Source of the DNA: Stappia sp. 28M-7
Lineage (GTDB): Bacteria; Pseudomonadota; Alphaproteobacteria; Rhizobiales; Stappiaceae
Direction of reading: 5' to 3'
DNA: 64,000 bases
Assembly (NCBI RefSeq): GCF_014252955.1
Contig: NZ_JACMIA010000001.1
Location: forward strand, 2,750,258 to 2,814,257
A model generated the notes under the pieces. The model ran no database searches. It had not been told where the DNA came from and worked only from the letters and a program-made list of their open reading frames with translations. This document shows, in pieces, positions 57,377 to 64,000 of this stretch (its first letter is position 1; the number at the start of each line of letters is the position of its first letter). The position numbers and the translations under genes are program-made.

Positions 57377-58162
57377 ATGGCCGCAGACGGCGCCCCAACG
57401 CCATCGGCAACCGGCTGGAAACCGCCGCGCGCGACGCCGCTCGTCGTCCTGCGCTCGCTGCTCCTGCTGGTGCTGGTGATCGCCAGCCTTACCCTGTTGC
57501 TGCCGGCCTGCGTCTTCATGATCCTGCCGCGCGCGGTGACCCGCATCGCGGTGCGTGTGATCGTGCGGGGCTGGCTGGGCCTGCTGCGGCTGATCGTCGG
57601 CCTTGGCTATGAAGTGCGCGGCCTGGAGCACCTGCCCGACGGTGCCTGCCTGATCGCCGCCAAGCACCAGTCGGCCTTCGAGACGCTGGCGCTGCAGGTG
57701 ATCCTCAAGGATCCGGCCTTCGTGCTGAAGCGGGAGCTTACGTGGATCCCGGTCGCCGGCTGGGGCATGTGGCGGCTCGGCCATATCGCCATCAACCGCG
57801 CGGCAGGAGCCAGCGCCCTGATGGACCTGATCCGCCAGGCGAAGCAGCGGGTCGCCGAGGGGCGGCAGGTGGTGATCTTTCCCGAAGGCACGCGCAGCAC
57901 GCCGCTGTCCGCCCCGACCTATCGGCCCGGCGTTGCCGCGCTCTATCGCTCGCTGCAGGTGCCTTGCGTGCCGGTGGCGCTGAATTCCGGCGTCTTCTGG
58001 CCGCGCAACAGCGCGTGGAAGTTTCCCGGCCGCATCACCATCGAGTTCCTGCCGACGATCCCGGCGGGACTTTCCTCCGGCCAGTTCATGGAACAGCTGG
58101 AGCAGCAGGTGGAGACACGCACCGACGCGCTGGTTCGCAGCGCCAGTGGCGCGGCAAGCTGA
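57377..58162 (+). CDS. plsC: 1-acyl-sn-glycerol-3-phosphate acyltransferase (PlsC-like)
   Basis: Second acylation in phospholipid synthesis. The 261 residues start with a hydrophobic anchor (LVVLRSLLLLVLVIASLTLLL) and a second hydrophobic stretch. The catalytic motif is HQSAFE at about residue 97 (H-x4-E instead of the commoner H-x4-D; alphaproteobacterial PlsC often reads HQSxWE), and the glycerol-phosphate motif is FPEGTR at about residue 169. The gene is packed behind the FAH-family gene (two bases) and converges with a six-TM protein gene. Whether it is the main PlsC of the cell is not shown by context. Confidence 0.88.
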   Translation: MAADGAPTPSATGWKPPRATPLVVLRSLLLLVLVIASLTLLLPACVFMILPRAVTRIAVRVIVRGWLGLLRLIVGLGYEVRGLEHLPDGACLIAAKHQSAFETLALQVILKDPAFVLKRELTWIPVAGWGMWRLGHIAINRAAGASALMDLIRQAKQRVAEGRQVVIFPEGTRSTPLSAPTYRPGVAALYRSLQVPCVPVALNSGVFWPRNSAWKFPGRITIEFLPTIPAGLSSGQFMEQLEQQVETRTDALVRSASGAAS

Positions 58163-58180
58163 GCGGCGGGCCGCCGGACA

Positions 58181-59023
58181 TCACGCGGTCGCCGGGGCCG
58201 CGTCCAGTCGCAAGGTGCCGGAAGCAACGAGATTGCGCGCGATGCGGTAGATCTCCGGCGCGTAGAGCATCACCTGCACGATATAGGCCGAGATCGTGAC
58301 GATCTCCTGCACTGTGTAGACGTAGTAGATCGTGTATTCGGTGACCGGCAGGTCGAGCCCCTTGACCAGGAACAGCGCCACATAGAGCCCGGCAAGGCCG
58401 GCGGTGACGAAGGCAAGGGCGCGGCGAAGGCGGGTGTAGCGCGAGCCGAGGCACAGGTAGCTCGGCCGGCCCGTGTCCGGCAGGCGCATCAGCCGCGTGG
58501 TGATGATGCCGCTCATAAGGATCGACAGGGCCTGGAACACGAAGAACAGGTAGCTGCCCAGCATGTGCAGGTCGTGGTCGTGGCGGAAGGTGATCTGCGT
58601 GCAGATGACCATGCCCGAAGTGCCCAGCACCTGCATGACCAGGAACACCGCCATCATCCGGCGCAGGCTGGCCGCGACCTTAGGAATGTGGCCGGCACGC
58701 GCCGAGATCGCCCCGTAAAAGGCATAGGTCAGCGGCACCATCGCCAGCGCGATGACGATGGCGACGGCGAGAATCACTGCCGCGAACGGATCGCCGATAT
58801 AGGGATCGGTGATCGCCCGGCTGACGGTCGGCGCGCTCTGCTGGATATAGTCGGGATGGCGCTCGTAGAAGGTCCAGCGGGCCCAGACCATCATGTAGAT
58901 CGCCCAGGCCGGGATCACCACCACCGGAACGCTGGCCGCGAGCCCGGCGAGACGGGCAAGAAGCGGCGCCCTCTCGGAACCCGGCGCGCTGCCGCCCGTG
59001 GCCGTGTGCAAAGACTGTCTCAT
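58181..59023 (-). CDS. Six-TM membrane protein, possibly DRAM/Frag1/Sfk1-like
   Basis: A 280-residue integral membrane protein. Six hydrophobic segments: SVPVVVIPAWAIYMMVWARW, AVILAVAIVIALAMVPLTYAF, MAVFLVMQVLGTSGMVI, LHMLGSYLFFVFQALSILMSG, ALAFVTAGLAGLYVALFL and YVYTVQEIVTISAYIVQVML. The HDHDLHMLGSYLFF motif ahead of segment four and the segment layout resemble the DRAM/Frag1/Sfk1 family, known mainly from eukaryotic membrane and lipid processes. This assignment is moderate; no enzyme motif is visible. ATG 59023 is the most proximal start; a longer frame runs to 59290 but covers the divergent ACP gene start. Confidence 0.7.
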   Translation of the reverse strand: MRQSLHTATGGSAPGSERAPLLARLAGLAASVPVVVIPAWAIYMMVWARWTFYERHPDYIQQSAPTVSRAITDPYIGDPFAAVILAVAIVIALAMVPLTYAFYGAISARAGHIPKVAASLRRMMAVFLVMQVLGTSGMVICTQITFRHDHDLHMLGSYLFFVFQALSILMSGIITTRLMRLPDTGRPSYLCLGSRYTRLRRALAFVTAGLAGLYVALFLVKGLDLPVTEYTIYYVYTVQEIVTISAYIVQVMLYAPEIYRIARNLVASGTLRLDAAPATA

Positions 59024-59211
59024 GCGCGCCTGCCGTCTCGTCCTGTTCCTCCCCTCCGGCCGCGGCGGCCGCCGCTGTCCAAGGGGCAGGACGTGAATAG
59101 TGGAGCCCTTCCCCCTCCGCAAGCCGCTCAAGGCGTGGAAACGTCGGGATGGCCTCCGTATTTGTTCCGATTTCGGATCGACTTGATGCTGGAACCGAAC
59201 CGGCTTAACCC

Positions 59212-59226
59212 TTATGACACTCATAA
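59212..59226. promoter_or_regulatory. Palindrome upstream of the ACP-KAS module (candidate operator)
   Basis: A perfect inverted repeat TTATGA-CAC-TCATAA, 31 bases before the ACP start codon, in an otherwise moderately GC-rich 233-base divergent region. Its size and symmetry suit a dimeric helix-turn-helix regulator. Confidence 0.5.
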
Positions 59227-59256
59227 AACGCTGAAAACTGCAGGTACGGGGCTGAC

Positions 59257-59529
59257 ATGGGACTGACGGCAGAGGGGATGGATGCCGCAACGATCGAGCG
59301 TCTGCTGGATCTGGTCGCCAAGGAGGGAATGGTTGAGCGCGAGAAGCTCGTTGTCGATGCCACGTTCGAGGAACTCGGCATTCAGTCGGCCGACATGGTC
59401 GTCATCCTGATGGCGATCGAAGAAGAATTCGGCGTCTACATTCCCGTCGACGGCGATCTGGCCGAGGCGCGGAGCCTGGGCGATTTCCTGAATGTGCTTG
59501 CAGCACGGATGAAAGAAGGCGCCGAGTGA
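59257..59529 (+). CDS. Specialised acyl carrier protein
   Basis: A 90-residue acyl carrier protein distinct from AcpP at 24579. It has the helix-II region LGIQSADMVVILMAIEEEFGVYIPVD, where Ser in QSAD takes the place of the usual DSL phosphopantetheine serine. It is longer than AcpP by an N-terminal stretch (MGLTAEGMDAATIERLLDLV). The stop overlaps the start of the KAS gene (GTGA), which implies paired synthesis. Dedicated carriers like this (NodF, AcpXL) separate special acyl chains from bulk fatty acids; the product here is unknown. Confidence 0.88.
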   Translation: MGLTAEGMDAATIERLLDLVAKEGMVEREKLVVDATFEELGIQSADMVVILMAIEEEFGVYIPVDGDLAEARSLGDFLNVLAARMKEGAE

Positions 59530-60743
59530 CCAGCGCAACCAGGCGCGTCGTCATCACCGGAATGGGAGCAATCACGGCGGCCGGCACCGGTGTGCGGGCC
59601 CTGTGGGAGGCTGCCCGCGACGGACGCAGCGGCGTCAGCGAGTTGCGCTTCGAGCGCTATCCGCGCCAGCGGGTCTCGCGCTCGGCCCATATTTCCGGCT
59701 TCGAGCCTGCCGCCCATCTGAGCGAGCAGGAGATCAAGACCACCGACCGATTCGCCCAGCTGGCGATGGTGGCCGCCGACGAGGCCCTGCGGCATGCCGG
59801 GCTCGACACGCAAGTGCCGCTCGGGACCCGCTGCGGCACGATCATCGGATCTGGCATCGGCGGAGCCTGGACCTCCGACGACGGCCACTACAATTTCTAC
59901 ATCCACGACGCGCGCCCCGACCTGCTGGCCATCGCCAAGGTGATGCCGAACGCCGCCGCCTCGCAGATCAGCATGCGCTACGGCGCGCGCGGGCCCTCGC
60001 TCGCCATTTCCAGCGCCTGCGCCTCCGGCACCCAGTCGGTCGGCTACGGCATGCACATGATCCGTTCCGGCCTGGCCGACACGATGCTGGTGGGCGGCAG
60101 CGAGGCGCTGCTGACGCCGGCAAGCTTCCGTGCCTGGGAGGCGCTGCGGGTGATGGCGCCGGAGGCGTGCCGGCCCTTCTCCGACAAGCGCAACGGCATG
60201 GTGCTCGGCGAAGGCGCCGCGGTGCTGGTGATCGAGGAGCTGGAGCATGCGCTGGCGCGCGGGGCGACACCGCTTGCCGAACTCGCCGGCTACGGCACCA
60301 CCAGCGATGCAGCGGACCTGCTGCGCCCGACCGTCGAGGGTCCGGCCGCGGCCATGGCCGGCGCGCTGGCCGATGCCGGCCTTGCACCGCACGAGATCGG
60401 CTATGTGAACGCCCACGGCACCGGCACGGTGCTCAACGACATCGCCGAGAGCGAGGCGCTGCGCCAGGTCTTCGGCGCCGATGTCGAGGCGCTGGCGGTG
60501 TCTTCCACCAAGCCGATCCACGGCCACACGCTGGGAGCGGCCGGCGCCATCGAACTGGTGATCACCGTCGAGGCGCTGCGCGCGAGCATCGCCCCGCCGA
60601 CGATCAACTGGCTGGCACCCGACCCCAAATGCCTTGCCGACCCGGTGCCCAACACCGCCCGTCCCCGGCAGATCGATGCCGCGCTCAGCAATTCCTTCGC
60701 CTTCGGCGGGATCAACGCCACCGTGGCCATCCGAAAGGTCTAG
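59526..60743 (+). CDS. Beta-ketoacyl-ACP synthase, FabF-like
   Basis: A second elongating condensing enzyme, 405 residues. The Cys nucleophile is in SSACASGTQSVGYG, the histidines in NAHGTGTVLND and GHTLGAAGAIEL, and the C-terminal FAFGGINATVAI loop is present, so it should be active. It starts with GTG inside the ACP stop codon. It is not adjacent to FabG/FabI-type genes, so any reduction steps would need the housekeeping enzymes. The NodE-like size and ACP partner fit a modified-chain function, though NodE identity is not claimed. Confidence 0.92.
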   Translation: MTSATRRVVITGMGAITAAGTGVRALWEAARDGRSGVSELRFERYPRQRVSRSAHISGFEPAAHLSEQEIKTTDRFAQLAMVAADEALRHAGLDTQVPLGTRCGTIIGSGIGGAWTSDDGHYNFYIHDARPDLLAIAKVMPNAAASQISMRYGARGPSLAISSACASGTQSVGYGMHMIRSGLADTMLVGGSEALLTPASFRAWEALRVMAPEACRPFSDKRNGMVLGEGAAVLVIEELEHALARGATPLAELAGYGTTSDAADLLRPTVEGPAAAMAGALADAGLAPHEIGYVNAHGTGTVLNDIAESEALRQVFGADVEALAVSSTKPIHGHTLGAAGAIELVITVEALRASIAPPTINWLAPDPKCLADPVPNTARPRQIDAALSNSFAFGGINATVAIRKV

Positions 60744-60747
60744 GACG

Positions 60748-61152
60748 GTGAGCGAGGCGCAATGGACCGAGATCGCCGCGCTGGACCTGTCGACGGCGCG
60801 CGCCGCGATCAAGGCCTTCGCCGCAGCGCTCGGTGCCCCGGAAGAGCCGGTGCCGGCCACCTTCGCCTTCACCGTCTTCTCCCATCCGAGCGTCATGGAA
60901 ACGCTGGCGCGGCTTGCCGCCGAGCGCTCCGCCGTGCTGGTCCATCAGGCGCAGGATTTCGTCTATCACGGCACGCTGGAGGCGGACCGGCACTACACCG
61001 TGCTGGTCGACTGGAAGCCGCATGAGGGACGCCCAGACCGGCTGACCCTGCGCGGGCGCGTGCAGCCCCTGCAGGGCGAGATCGCCGACACGCCCTTGCA
61101 GGACTTCCGCGCCGAGATCGTGCTGTTCGAGAACCGCGAGGAGGCCCCGTGA
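60748..61152 (+). CDS. Hot-dog fold protein, likely HadA-like dehydratase subunit
   Basis: A 134-residue protein similar in layout to the FAS1-like/MaoC N-terminal dehydratase subunit: VPATFAFTVFSHPSVMETLARL, then VHQAQDFVYHGTLEADRHYTVLVDW. It lacks the catalytic Asp/His set of MaoC, as does HadA, the structural half of the mycobacterial HadAB enzyme. GTG start, with TAGGA ahead, four bases after the KAS stop. Its own stop overlaps the start of the MaoC-like gene by four bases, so the pair is coupled and probably forms a heterodimer. Assignment by context and pattern; moderate. Confidence 0.7.
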   Translation: MSEAQWTEIAALDLSTARAAIKAFAAALGAPEEPVPATFAFTVFSHPSVMETLARLAAERSAVLVHQAQDFVYHGTLEADRHYTVLVDWKPHEGRPDRLTLRGRVQPLQGEIADTPLQDFRAEIVLFENREEAP

Positions 61153-61574
61153 GCGCGCCTTCCGCCCTTGCCGTCGGCCACCGCTTTGCCGACACGCCGC
61201 TCGCCGTGCTGGGCGCGCAGGACGTTGCCGCCTATGCCGAGGCCTCCGGCGACCACAACCCGATCCATCTGGACGAGACGGCAGCGCGGGCGGCCGGCCT
61301 GCCCGGCACCATCGTCCACGGCATGCTGATCATGGGCCGGTTCGAGGGCGCGATCCGCAGCTGGTTGCCCCAGGCGGACATCAAGGGCCTGCAGTCGCGC
61401 TTCGTGAAGCCGCTGGCGGTGGGCGACGGCATCACCATCGGCGGACGCATCGCCCGCGTGCGCCCGCTTGCGGGCGGAGACACGGAACTGCTGGTGCGCC
61501 TTACCATCGCCAACGGCGCCGGCGCGATGATCTGCATCGGCGAAGCGGTGCTGCACCTGCCGGCAGACGGGTAG
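61149..61574 (+). CDS. MaoC-like (R)-specific hydratase/dehydratase, HadB-like
   Basis: A 141-residue hot-dog enzyme with the hydratase-2 motif YAEASGDHNPIHLDETAARAAGLPGTIVHGML, including the catalytic Asp and His. Such enzymes hydrate enoyl or dehydrate 3-hydroxyacyl thioesters. Start is GTG within the preceding gene's stop region. Together with the previous protein it makes a plausible 3-hydroxyacyl-ACP dehydratase for the ACP-KAS module, with a PhaJ-type single enzyme as the alternative. Confidence 0.88.
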   Translation: MSAPSALAVGHRFADTPLAVLGAQDVAAYAEASGDHNPIHLDETAARAAGLPGTIVHGMLIMGRFEGAIRSWLPQADIKGLQSRFVKPLAVGDGITIGGRIARVRPLAGGDTELLVRLTIANGAGAMICIGEAVLHLPADG

Positions 61575-61578
61575 GCCC

Positions 61579-62127
61579 ATGCCCATCGCCATCACGCTGA
61601 CCATCGACGAGGCCGGGGCGGACGCGGTCCGCCGGATGTGGACGCGGCTGGCCGAAGCGGGCTTCGACGGTGCGGCGCGCAACTTCGCCTATCGCCCGCA
61701 TGTGACGCTCGCCGTGCTGAACGAGGACGAGGCGGACGGCAGCACCGAGGCCGTCGCCCGTGAGGCAGCCCGGCAGATCGGCAGCAGAACCGCACCGCTG
61801 CGCCTGACGCTGGCGAGCCTTGCGGTCTTTCCAGGGCGCCCGGCTGTGCTCTTCGCCGCGCCCAAGCCGACGCGGGCGCTGCTGGACCTGCAGGCGGACC
61901 TTGCCGAGCTGATCGAGGCCGAGGGGCACGGCGCGCGGCAGACCCCGCATACCCGGGCGGAAGCCTTCGTGCCGCATGTGACGCTGTGCGAGCAGGTGGA
62001 GAATGTCGGCGCGGCCTTCGACGTGCTCGCCGGGACCGCGTGGCCGCTGCGCCTCAGCCTGTCGTCGCTGGATGTGGTGCGGTTTCACCCGGCACGGGTG
62101 CTGGAAAGCGTTGCCCTGGCGGGTTGA
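61579..62127 (+). CDS. 2H phosphoesterase (2'-5' RNA ligase family)
   Basis: A 182-residue protein of the 2H superfamily. Two HxT motifs, YRPHVTLAVL and FVPHVTLCEQ, about 100 residues apart, form the catalytic pair. It may open 2',3'-cyclic phosphodiesters or seal RNA ends. It follows the MaoC-like gene by four bases and may share its mRNA, although no functional link to lipid chemistry is known. Confidence 0.85.
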   Translation: MPIAITLTIDEAGADAVRRMWTRLAEAGFDGAARNFAYRPHVTLAVLNEDEADGSTEAVAREAARQIGSRTAPLRLTLASLAVFPGRPAVLFAAPKPTRALLDLQADLAELIEAEGHGARQTPHTRAEAFVPHVTLCEQVENVGAAFDVLAGTAWPLRLSLSSLDVVRFHPARVLESVALAG

Positions 62128-62130
62128 GCC

Positions 62131-62652
62131 CTACGCGTCCTCGGGAACCGCGGCGAGCGCGGTCTCGGCCCAGCCGGCGATCGCGTCGACCTCGGCGGGA
62201 AGCCGGGTCGCCATGTCGCCGCAGAACTCCAGGAACCGCGGCAGGTTGAGGCCGTTGACGCCGACGATCACCGCCATATCGGCGGCGAGCGCCTCGGCGA
62301 TCACATCGCGAAAGCCCCTGCCCTCCGCTTCCTGCTTGCCGAACTTGTTGACAAGGAGAACGTCGCCCCCCGAGGAGAGCCGGGCGGCGGTCTCGCCGAC
62401 CGCCTGCTCCAGCCCCTGCGGGTCGAGCCGGCAGCCGCGCGACTGCGGCCCCAGCGTCTGCGAGATGCGGATCAACGGGCCGTCGGGCAACACCTTGACG
62501 TCCATGTCGCAGGGACGGTCGTCTGCGCAGGCGGAATTGATCTGCACGACGCCGAGAACCCGCAGGCCCTGCCCTTCCAGCCGCTCGGCAACACGGGCGA
62601 GCACCAGGTCCATGTCGCCGCGTCCGGGCGAGGTCGTGTAGGCGAGTTTCAT
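62131..62652 (-). CDS. DUF2478 domain protein
   Basis: A 173-residue cytoplasmic protein of the DUF2478 family, often annotated near molybdate transport genes and thought NTPase-related. It starts MKLAYTTSPGRGDMDLVLARVAERLEG and has VVQINSACADDRPCDMDVKVL and VLLVNKFGKQEAEGRGFRDVIAEAL. The N-terminus lacks a classic glycine P-loop (TTSPGRGDMD replaces it), so nucleotide binding is doubtful. No modABC gene is visible here, and I found no molybdate box upstream. It converges with the 2H gene at a three-base distance. Confidence 0.75.
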   Translation of the reverse strand: MKLAYTTSPGRGDMDLVLARVAERLEGQGLRVLGVVQINSACADDRPCDMDVKVLPDGPLIRISQTLGPQSRGCRLDPQGLEQAVGETAARLSSGGDVLLVNKFGKQEAEGRGFRDVIAEALAADMAVIVGVNGLNLPRFLEFCGDMATRLPAEVDAIAGWAETALAAVPEDA

Positions 62653-62793
62653 CGCAGGTTCCGCTCAACGTCCGCAGGCTGTCGATCCGCGATGGCGGCG
62701 GATCCCCTTGCACGCGACAGGTATCGCAGACCTTGGCCGGATAGCGCAAGTGCATGGGCGTCGCAGGCGGTTTCGGCCCCCGCGAACATTCAT

Positions 62794-62850
62794 TCAACTT
62801 TTCGGTTGACTCATTCGTCCGGGCCGCGTTTATTAAACCGTATGGTTGAA
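62794..62850 (+). promoter_or_regulatory. arsR-type promoter with two operator-like repeats
   Basis: TTGACT (62806-62811), 17 bases, then TTTATT (62829-62834) would start transcription at about 62841, the base before ATG 62842, so the mRNA may be leaderless. Two similar inverted repeats overlap the promoter: TCAAC-N6-GTTGA (62794-62809) and AAACC-GTAT-GGTTGA around the ATG (62836-62849). Both would block polymerase when bound by the encoded repressor. Confidence 0.6.
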
Positions 62851-63213
62851 CAAGAAACACACCGGCTCGACGCCATCTTTCACGCCCTCGGCGATGCCAC
62901 CCGCCGGCAGATGCTGCAGGCCCTTTCCGAGGGCGAACGCAGCGTCAGCCAGCTTGCCGAGCCCTTCGACATGTCGCTGGCGGCGGCCTCCAAGCACGTG
63001 AAGGTGCTGGAAAAGGCCGGCCTGATCCGCCGCGAGGTGCGCTGGCGCACCCATACCTGCCGGCTGGAACCGGGGCCGCTGGCCAGCGCCCACGACTGGC
63101 TCGGCTTCTACGAGCGCTTCTGGACCGGCCGCCTCGACGTCCTCGACGCATTGCTGCGCGAGGAAAGGGCCAAGACGAAGACTGACCAACCCAAGGAAGG
63201 AGACAAGACATGA
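62842..63213 (+). CDS. ArsR/SmtB family transcriptional regulator
   Basis: A 123-residue winged-helix repressor. Helix-turn-helix region: ATRRQMLQALSEGERSVSQLAEPFDMSLAAASKHVKVLEKAGLIRREVRWRTHTCRLE. No cluster of cysteines typical of metal sensors is visible, so it belongs to the ArsR-SRPBCC pairing type whose signal is usually unknown. ATG 62842 sits at the transcription start. The stop overlaps the start of the SRPBCC gene (ATGA), so they form a two-gene operon. Confidence 0.9.
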   Translation: MVEQETHRLDAIFHALGDATRRQMLQALSEGERSVSQLAEPFDMSLAAASKHVKVLEKAGLIRREVRWRTHTCRLEPGPLASAHDWLGFYERFWTGRLDVLDALLREERAKTKTDQPKEGDKT

Positions 63214-63740
63214 CCGTGATGGAAAGACCCGATGCCCATGGCACGCTGACCGCCCCCGACACGCTGGAGATCCGCCGCGTGCTGCCCGCCGCCCCCGAGC
63301 GGGTCTGGGCCTGGCTCACCGACAGCGAGCTGCGCAAGAAGTGGCTGGCCGAGGGCGAGATGAGCCTGGTGCCCGGCGGCGAGTTCGAGCTGGTCTGGCG
63401 CAACGACGAACTGACCGACCCGCCCGGAACCCGGCCCGAGAACATCGGCGACGAGAACCGGATGACCTGCCGGGTGATCTCGGCCGATCCGCCGCGCAGC
63501 CTGTCCATCACCTGGGGCACGGCCAGTAACGTGACCTTCTCGCTGGCCCCGCGCGGCGAGGACACGCTGCTCACCATCGTCCATGCCCGCCTGCCCGACC
63601 GCGCCTCGCTGCTCGGCGTCAGCGCCGGCTGGCATGCCCATCTCGGCGTGCTGGTGGCCCTGGTGGAGGGGCGCAAGCCCGCGCCCTTCTGGGACGCGTT
63701 TACCGCGCTCAAGCAGGACTACGACACGCGCCTGCCCTGA
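63210..63740 (+). CDS. SRPBCC (START/AHSA1-like) domain protein
   Basis: A 176-residue helix-grip protein: TLEIRRVLPAAPERVWAWLTDSELRKKWLAEGEMSLVPGGEFELVW at the start and VTFSLAPRGEDTLLTIVHARLPDR, VSAGWHAHLGVLVALVEG near the end, the Activator of Hsp90 ATPase-like arrangement. Proteins of this family bind hydrophobic ligands. Its pairing with an upstream ArsR regulator is frequent in alpha- and actinobacteria and implies auto-controlled expression; the ligand is unknown. Confidence 0.9.
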   Translation: MTVMERPDAHGTLTAPDTLEIRRVLPAAPERVWAWLTDSELRKKWLAEGEMSLVPGGEFELVWRNDELTDPPGTRPENIGDENRMTCRVISADPPRSLSITWGTASNVTFSLAPRGEDTLLTIVHARLPDRASLLGVSAGWHAHLGVLVALVEGRKPAPFWDAFTALKQDYDTRLP

Positions 63741-63765
63741 TGGCGCAAGTCCAGGCGAAGACATC

Positions 63766-63797
63766 CGGCCGGCGGGGGAGATCCCCCTCGCCGGCCG
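63766..63797 (+). terminator. GC hairpin after the SRPBCC gene
   Basis: CGGCCGGCG and CGCCGGCCG form the outer stem, with GGGG/CCCC inside; only CCTTGTTC follows. Position suits a terminator but the T-run is poor. Between 63798 and 63943 I see no gene. Confidence 0.45.
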
Positions 63798-63943
63798 CCT
63801 TGTTCTCGCAAGCGAATCTTCCCTTACGACAACTTGCGGTCGACCTTCCCCAGACTTGACACCCCCAGCAATCTCGCGCCCCATCACCCTACGGTTGCGG
63901 GTCGGGAATCGGCCCTAAGCAAGCCGAGAAAAGGGAGGCTGTC

Positions 63944-64000
63944 ATGTTGCGTGCACTTTCACGCCCTGCCGTCGTGCTGATGGATCGCTATCTGCCCGAT
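63944..64000 (+). CDS. Start of a probable short-chain fatty acid transporter (AtoE-like), truncated by the window
   Basis: Nineteen codons are visible: MLRALSRPAVVLMDRYLPD. A strong AGGGAGG lies seven bases before the ATG. The ERYLPD-type opening resembles the AtoE/TIGR00366 short-chain fatty acid transporter family, but so few residues make this only a suggestion. Confidence 0.45.
   Translation, partial: MLRALSRPAVVLMDRYLPD

Overview
The window is about 65% GC and reads as chromosomal core genome of an alphaproteobacterium. The best fit is Hyphomicrobiales (Rhizobiales), perhaps a Stappia/Labrenzia/Pannonibacter-type marine lineage; the order is an inference from gene order and protein style, and the genus is a guess. 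Supporting signs are the nnr-glnB-glnA block, pepA-holC opposite lptF-lptG-lptD-surA-pdxA-rsmA, fabD-fabG-acpP-fabF-mltG-yicC-gmk, rne opposite amiC-mrcA-prfB, an RNase E ending in a GWW motif, and a perfect CtrA box. I saw no tRNA, rRNA, CRISPR array, prophage, integrase or insertion sequence. The DNA looks vertically inherited apart from small repeats.

Layout. 1-3.5 kb: nnr (cut by the window edge), a VOC protein, and the nitrogen module glnB-glnA behind a sigma-54 promoter. 3.5-10.4 kb: a Tat-exported cyclase, an ABC-F ATPase, a HAD phosphatase, a CHASE4-GGDEF cyclase, a methyltransferase, holC and a 40-residue peptide. 10.4-20.2 kb: pepA facing the LPS-transport operon lptFGD, followed by surA-pdxA-rsmA. 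20.2-26.8 kb (minus strand): fatty acid initiation and elongation genes, mltG, yicC and gmk. 27.2-31.7 kb: rpsF-rpsR-rplI, a methyltransferase bracketed by copies of the rplI tail and terminator, a DUF3291 gene and tyrS. 31.8-38.3 kb: a large AsmA-like protein, bcp, a DUF455 ferritin-like protein and an M23 peptidase. 38.3-47.3 kb: prfB (with its programmed +1 frameshift), mrcA and amiC facing rne across a 0.9 kb leader. 47.3-56.4 kb: a DUF4405 membrane protein, a nest of palindromic repeats, an aminotransferase, M48 and DsbA-like envelope proteins, aroQ-accB-accC-aat, and an orphan ParA. 56.6-64 kb: an FAH-family hydrolase, plsC, a six-TM protein, a compact ACP-KAS-dehydratase module, a 2H phosphoesterase, DUF2478, an ArsR-SRPBCC pair, and the first codons of a probable short-chain fatty acid transporter.

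How the genes work together. Envelope biogenesis is the main theme: LPS transport and outer-membrane assembly (LptFGD, SurA-like, AsmA-like, M48), peptidoglycan synthesis and remodelling (PBP1A, AmiC, MltG, M23), and fatty acid supply (AccBC, FabD/G/F, AcpP, PlsC). The least ordinary piece is the ACP-KAS-HadA/HadB-like cassette at 59.26-61.57 kb: a translationally coupled extra elongation module with its own acyl carrier protein and a palindrome just upstream, but no reductases. Other points worth a look are the duplicated rplI tail and terminator around a methyltransferase, a perfect CtrA site between pepA and lptF, an orphan terminator ahead of tyrS, and AT-rich inverted repeats after rne.
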